Origin: Thermoplasmatota archaeon
GTDB taxonomy: Archaea > Thermoplasmatota > Thermoplasmata > Thermoplasmatales > GCA-001856825
Reading direction: 5' to 3'
DNA: 64,000 nucleotides
Assembly: GCA_023381415.1 (NCBI GenBank)
Contig: JAMCUN010000032.1
Coordinates: 27,025-91,024, forward strand
Position 1 is the stretch's first letter, and each line of letters starts with the position of its first letter. This document shows positions 56,958 to 64,000 of the stretch, one piece after another. Made by a program: the position numbers and the translations under genes. The notes beneath the pieces were generated by a model, which saw only the letters and a program-made list of their open reading frames with translations, did no database searches and had not been told where the DNA came from.

Positions 56958-58506
56958 ACCTTGATATCCCGCCGACGACCGTTTCAACCGTCTGGATTGT
57001 CCTGAGATCATCCGTTCTGAATGGGTCTTTGTCAACTATGACAAAATCTGCAAACTTCCCTGCTTCTATGGAACCAACTTCTTCGTTCATGATGAGCCCT
57101 GCAGAACCCTCGGTGTAAAGCCACAAAGCTGTTGATAAGCTCACCCTCTCATCTTCTGAATACCTGAGGATCTCTCTCCCCTCCCGCTCACCTCTGTTTA
57201 CTGCAGCATCCAGACTGTACCATGGGTCTGGAGGTTCTACAGGAGAATCAGTTGATATCCCCATGTTCACCCCGGTATCGTACAGGGATGCAAGGGGATA
57301 GGAGTGTCTGCTCCTCTTCTCCCCCAGCCTCTTGACGGCCCACCAATCCTCAATAACGAATGCTGGCTGTACGGAGACCCCAATCTTCAGTTCCCTCAGC
57401 TTCCTCATATGGTCCTCCCTCAGTACGGTGCAGTGCTCTATCCTGGGGTCAATGAGTCTGTCCCGTCCAAATGAAGAAACAGCATCGATCACAGAATCTA
57501 TCCCCCTGTCTCCGATGGCGTGGATCGCAAACTGAACCTTCCTGCCTTCATTTCTCCTGAAGATTTCAATAAGCTTGGATTTGTCAAGGAAAAGCATACC
57601 TCTGTTATCCTTGTCGTCTTCGTAAGGTTCCCTCAGTGCAGCTGTTTCTGCCCCTAGTGCGCCATCTGCGAACAGTTTTATCCCATTGATCCTGAGGTAA
57701 GGGTTATGACCTACCCTTTCCCTCAGTTCCTCGATTTTGTCTGCAGCACTATCCCTTAGGTAAATGCTCACCCTCAACCCAAGTCCTCGCAATTTCTTGG
57801 ACAAAAAGTCAATTGATTCTGGAGAGCATGATACAAAACCAACAGAGGTCACGCCCAGTGAGAGGAGGTGCTTTGCTGCCTTTTCAAGATTGCCTACCTC
57901 GCTCCCTGCCATGCTGTGAGATATCTCTTTGAAGAATGCGGCTGCTTCCTCCTTTACAACTCCGCTAAAATCCCCATCGACGTTGCGTGGAAGTACCTGG
58001 CTTGAGAATGATCTAGAATCAAGGAATTCCAGCATCTTGGAATTCACAACACCTGCGTGTTCGCAGAATCTTTCCAGGAAGACCGGTACGTCCTTCACAA
58101 TCTCATCTATGTCATACTTGGTCGGCCATCTGCCCTCAGAAAACGATTCCTGATCCCATCCCATCCCAATCAGGACGGGTGCATCTGGATTCCTGTCCCT
58201 GTACTTCTTCAGCCGTTCCTTCATCTCCCCGATGGATCGCGTCCCTTTGAGATCCAGATAACTCAGGAAATTTCCAAGATCGTCTAGATGGAGGTGCGAA
58301 TCAACGAAGCCTGGGAGTATCACCCTCCCGTCCAGGTTGATTACTGAGGTTGCACTCTTGCCAAATAGCTCCATAGCCTCTTCAGAATTTCCGCAGAACT
58401 CTATCCTATCATCTTTAATTACCAACGATTCGCACGTAGTTCTATTCAAGAAATTGAGGTAGACTTTCCCGTTGTAGTAAATCCTAATGATTCCTCTTCC
58501 CCCCAT
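56941..58506 (-). CDS. Amidohydrolase family 3 (YtcJ-like)
   Basis: VILPGFVDSHLHL, IGMGWDQ, AIHAIGDRGID, STDSPVEPPDPW. Confidence 0.92.
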   Translation of the reverse strand: MGGRGIIRIYYNGKVYLNFLNRTTCESLVIKDDRIEFCGNSEEAMELFGKSATSVINLDGRVILPGFVDSHLHLDDLGNFLSYLDLKGTRSIGEMKERLKKYRDRNPDAPVLIGMGWDQESFSEGRWPTKYDIDEIVKDVPVFLERFCEHAGVVNSKMLEFLDSRSFSSQVLPRNVDGDFSGVVKEEAAAFFKEISHSMAGSEVGNLEKAAKHLLSLGVTSVGFVSCSPESIDFLSKKLRGLGLRVSIYLRDSAADKIEELRERVGHNPYLRINGIKLFADGALGAETAALREPYEDDKDNRGMLFLDKSKLIEIFRRNEGRKVQFAIHAIGDRGIDSVIDAVSSFGRDRLIDPRIEHCTVLREDHMRKLRELKIGVSVQPAFVIEDWWAVKRLGEKRSRHSYPLASLYDTGVNMGISTDSPVEPPDPWYSLDAAVNRGEREGREILRYSEDERVSLSTALWLYTEGSAGLIMNEEVGSIEAGKFADFVIVDKDPFRTDDLRTIQTVETVVGGISRFSKDQ

Positions 58507-58605
58507 TATCTCTTATCCATTCCATACAAAAATGATTTCCGCTCAACATTGCAGAATCAATGGTGCTACAAAATGTTATTTTCTCTCTTCCTATTCTAGA
58601 TTCAA

Positions 58606-59277
58606 ATGAACAAAGAAGGGATCGTCCTTTCATGGAGCGGAGGGAAGGACAGTGCATTTGCACTATACACCCTCCATGGGATGAAGGAATATGACATCAG
58701 GTATCTGCTGACAACTGTAACCAAGGATTATGGAAGGATCAGCATGCACGGTGTCAGGCAGGAGCTTTTGTTGGAACAGGCGAGAAGAGCCTCCGTAGAA
58801 TCTGATATAGCCTATATCTCCAGGGTGGCAAACAACACGGACTATGAAAGTGTAATGAACAGCAAGATTGAGAAATATGTTCGAGAGGGTATCCACAGTA
58901 TAGCTTTTGGAGACCTGTTCCTCCAGGACATCAGGGATTACAGAGAGAAGAAAATGTCAGGCACGGGAATGAAGTGTGTGTTCCCCCTGTGGGGGAAGGA
59001 TACTGCAAAACTCGCGGAAGAAGTCATCAGGAAGGGGTTCAAAGCTATAATATGCACTGTCGACCCTAGAAAACTTGACAAGGAATTTGCAGGAAAAGAG
59101 TTTGACGAAGATTTCCTTTCGTCTCTCCCGGAAGGAGTTGATCCCTGCGGAGAAAATGGTGAATTCCATAGCTTCGTTTACGATGGGCCGATATATGAGT
59201 CTCCAATTAAGGTTAAAAGGGGAGAAACGGTACTCCGGGACGGGTTCTACTTCAAGGATATCGTACCTGATTTTTGA
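58606..59277 (+). CDS. Diphthine-ammonia ligase-like ATP pyrophosphatase
   Basis: IVLSWSGGKDSAFALYTL...TTVTKDYGRISMHGVR, AFGDLFLQDIRDYRE. Confidence 0.9.
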   Translation: MNKEGIVLSWSGGKDSAFALYTLHGMKEYDIRYLLTTVTKDYGRISMHGVRQELLLEQARRASVESDIAYISRVANNTDYESVMNSKIEKYVREGIHSIAFGDLFLQDIRDYREKKMSGTGMKCVFPLWGKDTAKLAEEVIRKGFKAIICTVDPRKLDKEFAGKEFDEDFLSSLPEGVDPCGENGEFHSFVYDGPIYESPIKVKRGETVLRDGFYFKDIVPDF

Positions 59278-59810
59278 AACGTTAAGTAATCAGTCGTTCA
59301 AAATTTCACCACATATGTGTGGTCTGTCTTAAAAGAAAGGAATGAGGTTAGTTGGCAATGAAAGAAGGGGCTGAAAGCCGATAGGCGATTACTAAATTAT
59401 AAGGAACTTATTAAAGAGGGAACTTTAGAGGTTGATCCAAGAGCTTTCATTGGCTATATAAGTGAATAAAGGTCTTTCCATTGATGCACCCTCCAGCACA
59501 GGATTCGAGCAGATTTACAATGGGCCTGACTCCCCCCTAAAAATTAAGTTTATGGCGAAGGTGAATGGCGAAATGATCACATAAGGGAAAGGGTCTCGGG
59601 TTATTAGGTCTTAAAATGCAAGAACTATCAAGATGACGGTAGGAACGGTAATGGCCTTAAAGATCAGTTCTTTGCAAAGAGAGGTCTATGCAGCTTCCAC
59701 TACTCATTCAAAATGGATCATCTCCGCATTCTGCTCCATTGTATCATCAAATCTTCCTTTCTGAAAGGCAGTAAAGAAACGTAATATAACTCAAAGGCGT
59801 TACCATCACC

Positions 59811-60968
59811 ATGAGAAAAATTCTTATGATCCCAGGGCCGATAGAGTATGAAAACAACGTATTGAGTGCTATGGCAAACCCCACAATCTCTCACTCATCA
59901 AAGGAGTTCATGTCTACATACAGGGAGGCTCTCCAGAAGACAGCAACAATTTTCGGAGCAGATGCAAGCAAGGACCTCCCGTTCATTATATCCGGGTCCG
60001 GGACGTTAGGGATGGAGGCTTCTGTTGTCAATTTCATAGGAAGGGAGTCAAAAGTTCTGGTAGTAAACACCGGTTACTTCGGCGATAGATTTGTGGACCT
60101 GTTCTCAAGGTTCACAGAAAAGATAGAGCAGATTAACCCTCCCATCGGAGAGGCTGTAGAACCTGCCCAAGTGAAAGAGAAACTTGATACTAACGAATTT
60201 GACCTGATGACGGTAACTCACGTCGATACCAGTACAGGTGTCAAAAACAACATCAAGAAGATTGCAGAGATATCAAGGAACTCGGAGACGTTATTAGTAG
60301 TGGATGGAGTATGTTCAGTTGGTGCGGAGGAACTGGATATGAGATGGGGGGTTGATGTTGCATTCACAGCATCTCAGAAGGCACTTGGAGCGCCTCCAGG
60401 ACTGGCAGTAGGAGTTATGGGCATAAGGGGCCTGGAGAGGATGCACAAGATGAAACCACTGACATTTTTCTCAGATCTTAGAAAGTGGGAGGCAGTATCC
60501 AGAGGAATACTCGATTCCAAAGGCGGGTATTTCGGGACTCCAAACGTAAATCTCATAACTGCGCTAAATGTAAGCTTAAATAACATAATGGCAGAAGGCC
60601 TGGATGCAAGAATAAAGAGGCATGAGTTAATGGCATCCTCAATCAGGGCTGGCCTTGCCGAGATGGGGCTGGAGATCATTTCAAAGAGGTCCTACGCCAA
60701 CACTGTTTCCGCTGTTTATCTTCCCGGAGGCATTGATTCTCAGAAATTCCTCTCAAGCTCGGAGAGGAATGGGGTAGTGTTCGCTTCAGGCCTGATAAGG
60801 GATATTGCAAGCAGATATTTCAGAATCGGTCACATGGGAAGCATCGGTCCATCAGAGGTTATGATAACAGTGGGTGCCATAGAAAGGGCACTTAAAGAGA
60901 ACGGCTATGGGGTAAGGCCAGGATCAGGGCTATCTGCAGCACAGGAAATTCTGTTTAGATCGGGATGA
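59811..60968 (+). CDS. Class V aminotransferase (alanine-glyoxylate/serine-pyruvate type)
   Basis: ILMIPGPIEYENNVL, VDGVCSVGAEELDMRWGVDVAFTASQKALGAPPGLAV. Confidence 0.94.
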   Translation: MRKILMIPGPIEYENNVLSAMANPTISHSSKEFMSTYREALQKTATIFGADASKDLPFIISGSGTLGMEASVVNFIGRESKVLVVNTGYFGDRFVDLFSRFTEKIEQINPPIGEAVEPAQVKEKLDTNEFDLMTVTHVDTSTGVKNNIKKIAEISRNSETLLVVDGVCSVGAEELDMRWGVDVAFTASQKALGAPPGLAVGVMGIRGLERMHKMKPLTFFSDLRKWEAVSRGILDSKGGYFGTPNVNLITALNVSLNNIMAEGLDARIKRHELMASSIRAGLAEMGLEIISKRSYANTVSAVYLPGGIDSQKFLSSSERNGVVFASGLIRDIASRYFRIGHMGSIGPSEVMITVGAIERALKENGYGVRPGSGLSAAQEILFRSG

Positions 60969-61102
60969 AAAGCGCTACTGAACGGAAGTTGATGTGGCAG
61001 CCTCCCCCTGATGCTTGCTATCCTGAAATGAGGCCTGAAAGACATCATAAATAAAAAGAAAGAAATTGAAGAGTTTGGCAAAATAGACTTTGCCGCACAA
61101 AT

Positions 61103-61282
61103 TCACTGGCGCTTCTGTATGAGGTTAGACACAACTGCATGACCATGGGTCCAGGCGGGAATATGGCCAAGAGCATTTGTTAGCCCAGCAATGTTACCCA
61201 CGTGGGCTGCGGCGACAGCTGTTCCGGCCACTCCGGCAGCTATAGCAAGTCCCTTTGCTACACCTAGTCCTGTTAATACCAT
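61103..61282 (-). CDS. Small hydrophobic Gly/Ala-rich protein, 59 aa (below the ORF-track cutoff)
   Basis: MVLTGLGVAKGLAIAAGVAGTAVAAAHVGNIAGLTNALGHIPAWTHGHAVVSNLIQKRQ*; GGAGAT upstream of ATG. Confidence 0.55.
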   Translation of the reverse strand: MVLTGLGVAKGLAIAAGVAGTAVAAAHVGNIAGLTNALGHIPAWTHGHAVVSNLIQKRQ

Positions 61283-61512
61283 AATGTTCTATCTCCAGAT
61301 CAGTTTAAGGGTTATGGTACAATCGTCAAATAATTTGAAAATTGCACCAGGTTAGAAATATACTGGAATACCAGGTTATATCAAATTACGATTCACAATT
61401 TGGAAGATAGATGATGTGAATCAATCCACATGCTTCCTGCAAAAATCATTTATTCATTTTTTTCAATTCTCATCTTCCGAAGAAAGTATAAGTAGTAGGG
61501 GAGGAGTACGAG

Positions 61513-61749
61513 ATGAGAAGCATGAGGGAGGGGAATCTAGACAAGGAGTACATGACTGGAAGGAGGGATCAATTTGATCTGGACCTCACAACATTCTGGG
61601 AAAGCGTGAAAGAGACAAAGTCAAGGGAAGAGTTGATAAAGACATTCAGGGACAAAATGTCAATGATAATATCTCGTTTAGCATTTGAACGAGCAAAAAA
61701 TTTGCAGATGGAGATTGAGCTTATAGAGCAATATTATCACAGCGATTAA
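61513..61749 (+). CDS. Uncharacterised 78 aa helical protein
   Basis: ORF with ggggagga upstream; Glu/Lys-rich helical composition. Confidence 0.55.
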   Translation: MRSMREGNLDKEYMTGRRDQFDLDLTTFWESVKETKSREELIKTFRDKMSMIISRLAFERAKNLQMEIELIEQYYHSD

Positions 61750-62030
61750 GTGGACGACTCCTTCAGTATAGTCTCAATTTCCTTAACCTTCTGGGCTATC
61801 TGCTTCCCTTTGCTGGTTAGGGAAATGATATTTCTCTTTGGATAGGTGGTGGTATCAACCTTCTTCTGTATCAAATTCAGCTCCATCAGAAGGTCAATAG
61901 ACCTAAGCAGTTGTATGTTAGGGATATCAGTTTCCTTCAGTATCAACGTTACATAAGATGGTCCCTTCAGTAAGTAAAGCAGAAGTCTCATAGCGCCAGA
62001 CTGTGTTTCTAGCGCTTTTATCACTGGCAT
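61746..62030 (-). CDS. Winged-helix (MarR-like) transcriptional regulator
   Basis: MRLLLYLLKGPSYVTLILKETDIPNIQLLRSIDLLMELNLIQKK...ISLTSKGKQIAQKV. Confidence 0.8.
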   Translation of the reverse strand: MPVIKALETQSGAMRLLLYLLKGPSYVTLILKETDIPNIQLLRSIDLLMELNLIQKKVDTTTYPKRNIISLTSKGKQIAQKVKEIETILKESST

Positions 62031-62051
62031 GATTTATTATTAAATATGCAC

Positions 62052-62092
62052 TAAATAATCGATTATATTCTATTACAGATTAAATAATCGAT
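62052..62092. repeat. Two direct copies of TAAATAATCGAT between divergent genes
   Basis: taaataatcgat at 62052-62063 and 62081-62092. Confidence 0.7.
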
Positions 62093-62122
62093 AGTAATAT
62101 ATACTTCCTCGCACTAATCTCT

Positions 62123-62338
62123 ATGGAAAGAGGACATAGACATATGGGGTCGAATTCCCTGATATGGGAAGAAAGGTCTCTTTCTCCGAAACGAATGGGG
62201 GGAATAAGAATGGGTATGCTGATTCAGGGTTTCTCTGACAGGTCGTTAAGGATCATTAGGAAACTTGAGGAGAAGGAATTGAAAGAGAAGTTGAAGGTAG
62301 AGAACGAGAAGATTATAGATTCGAAGGTCAAAATTTGA
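62123..62338 (+). CDS. Uncharacterised 71 aa basic protein
   Basis: ORF divergent from wHTH gene; charged C-terminal helix. Confidence 0.4.
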   Translation: MERGHRHMGSNSLIWEERSLSPKRMGGIRMGMLIQGFSDRSLRIIRKLEEKELKEKLKVENEKIIDSKVKI

Positions 62339-62824
62339 AATGTGAGGGCTTAGTTCTTGCAGGAGCAAGAACGTTCATTGAATTGTAGTGTAGTTGAGCC
62401 GCCTCAAATCTTACAACTGCAACAGATTGTGAAGTAGTTTCAAGAATAGTCCCTTCTAAAGTGAGTATAATTCCTATGGTGGTGCTACAACCCCGCTTTT
62501 TCTTATATAAATTAGTCTTTTTGAATTTTTGATGAATAGTAACAGTAACTAGGCCAAAGTGGGCGCACTGGGGTTGTATTAAATATGTAAGCGAATCCTG
62601 CTTTGGTACCACAATATTAACTATATTTGCCATCCAATTTATCACTTTAGGTCAAAATTTACAGTTTCAATCTGATCAAAGGAGCCCTGCTCTCGTTTCA
62701 GCCAAAGCATGTAAAATTTAGTAAATCTCAGAATACTAGAGAGCTCCTTGTCAATTGTTTTGGAAAGCTAAACCTGCGACATAAGGTTAAATACTTATTT
62801 TACTTATACCACTTAAGAGATATC

Positions 62825-63049
62825 ATGACAAACATGACTCTTGCAGTACCAGATGACCTCATGGAGGTAATGAAGAAGCACAAGGAAATCAAGTGGAGTG
62901 AAGTAGCAAGACAGGCACTAAATGAAAAAGTTAACGAACTCAGATTAATGGATCAAATCCTTTCCAAGAGTGTGCTCACGGACGAGGACGCCATAAAAAT
63001 TGGAAAGATTGTTAATGAGAACATTGCAAAAAGGCACAAGTTGAAATGA
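62825..63049 (+). CDS. vapB: VapB-like antitoxin
   Basis: Short N-terminal strand MTLAVPDDLMEVMKKHKEIKWSEVARQAL; overlaps PIN gene. Confidence 0.85.
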   Translation: MTNMTLAVPDDLMEVMKKHKEIKWSEVARQALNEKVNELRLMDQILSKSVLTDEDAIKIGKIVNENIAKRHKLK

Positions 63050-63444
63050 AACTTGTCGTGGATGCAAATGTTCTGATAGCGGCCTTGATTAGAAGTGGAA
63101 TTTCTCGTGATATAATAATGAGCGACAAATTCGCTCTAGTGAGTCGAGATTATTTAAATTTGGAGTTGAACCAGCACAAGAATCTCATCTCACAGAAATC
63201 TGGATTATCAGAAAATGAGATTGCTATAGTAATGACTATACTACTCAGAAGAATTGATACAATACCCCTATCGGACTATCAAGAAAAGTTAGAAGAGGCA
63301 GTGACCTTAATGAAGGAAAATATCAATGATGCACCATACGTTGCCTGTTTCCTCGCTTTAAGGTGCGATGGTATATGGACAAATGATTCAGACTTCAAAG
63401 GAATACATAAAATTAAAGTCTTTCAAACCAAAGATTTAGTCTGA
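63046..63444 (+). CDS. vapC: VapC-like PIN-domain toxin
   Basis: KLVVDANVLIAALI, NDAPYVACFLALRCDGIWTNDSDF. Confidence 0.92.
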   Translation: MKLVVDANVLIAALIRSGISRDIIMSDKFALVSRDYLNLELNQHKNLISQKSGLSENEIAIVMTILLRRIDTIPLSDYQEKLEEAVTLMKENINDAPYVACFLALRCDGIWTNDSDFKGIHKIKVFQTKDLV

Positions 63445-63468
63445 AAGATCTGAAAATGCAACTTACTT

Positions 63469-63981
63469 CTAATCTGTTAAAAAATTTTGATCATTCCGCA
63501 AAATCTCACCTGCTATCTCTTCAGGTGATTTTGAAGTTGTATCCAGATAATTTCTTGGTTTAGGATTAAGAGCATTGAACTCTTCGAGTAAAACCAGGCA
63601 TCGTTCCTCCATAGATTCTGTCCTTTCGTTGTCTCTTTGCAATAAAGAACTCTTGTCAGCAAGAAGAATCACGTATTTTGTGATGACGTCTCTTTTTCCG
63701 ATTGCGTCTTTTAGATACCTCACTTTGCTGGGGAAAACCACGGCATCAATCACAACATCAAAACCGGAATCCAAGAAATTCTTGGTGAGTTCAGCGATGT
63801 TCTTCCAGGTTAAATTATCCTGACTAACGTCTTTCCACGGAGCTAAATGTCCTCCAATGATCATATGATGCACATGGTCTCCAGAAATCAACGCACTTTT
63901 AGGGAGACTGTTAGCTACCAATTTAGAAATTGTTGACTTTCCAACTGCTGACGGGCCAGAGATGACGTAAATCGTATTCAT
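63469..63981 (-). CDS. P-loop kinase-like AAA protein
   Basis: IYVISGPSAVGKSTISKLVANSLPKSALISGD; C-terminal LDTTSKSPEEIAGEIL. Confidence 0.85.
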   Translation of the reverse strand: MNTIYVISGPSAVGKSTISKLVANSLPKSALISGDHVHHMIIGGHLAPWKDVSQDNLTWKNIAELTKNFLDSGFDVVIDAVVFPSKVRYLKDAIGKRDVITKYVILLADKSSLLQRDNERTESMEERCLVLLEEFNALNPKPRNYLDTTSKSPEEIAGEILRNDQNFLTD

Positions 63982-64000
63982 GTGCTGAGTAATCGATTGG

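Noticed and set aside
59308-59323. ACCACATATGTGTGGT hairpin after the diphthine-ammonia ligase-like gene
   Set aside because: Short 6-bp stem without a clear U-tract or recurrence; not enough for a terminator call.
62486-62578. TACAACCCC ... GGGGTTGTA 9-bp inverted repeat, possible MITE
   Set aside because: No target-site duplication or second copy seen; could be chance in an AT-rich intergenic region.
62328-62645. 105-aa minus ORF with KKKRGCSTTIGIILTL, resembling an archaeal type IV pilin signal
   Set aside because: Hydrophobic segment too short and interrupted by charged residues; a TATA-like sequence lies inside the ORF; no pilin-like remainder.
1-64000. CRISPR arrays, rRNA, tRNA, integrases or complete insertion sequences
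   Set aside because: None recognised by eye on either strand; a tRNAscan/Infernal and IS search would be needed to be certain.

Overview
The window looks like a Thermoplasmata-type archaeal chromosome segment. Its left ~25 kb carries what appears to be a complete dissimilatory sulfate-reduction locus. It contains aprB-aprA-qmoA-qmoB-qmoC, sat, and a dsrC-(small CxxC protein)-dsrA-dsrB-dsrM-dsrK-cobA-siroheme synthase operon, plus a DsrE-like protein, a TauE/DUF1634 pair and a SatP-type transporter. A K+-independent-type H+-pyrophosphatase and an archaeal adenylate kinase lie alongside; these would recycle the PPi and AMP made by Sat and Apr. The most striking non-coding signal is an exact palindrome, CCTTA-N4-TAAGG. 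I found it five times by eye, each time in front of a sulfur-island transcription unit, including the gene of a small winged-helix protein that is a candidate autoregulated regulator. Near-matches occur in front of sat, tauE and a secreted orphan. To the right is a heme biosynthesis cluster (hemH, hemE, AhbD-like radical SAM, membrane protein, hemL, hemC, hemD, hemA, hemB), then housekeeping genes (topA, smc-scpA, mat, purH, rpa and others) and a short accessory end with a VapBC pair and small ORFs. Taxonomy, homology and novelty are judged from protein motifs only, with no database search.
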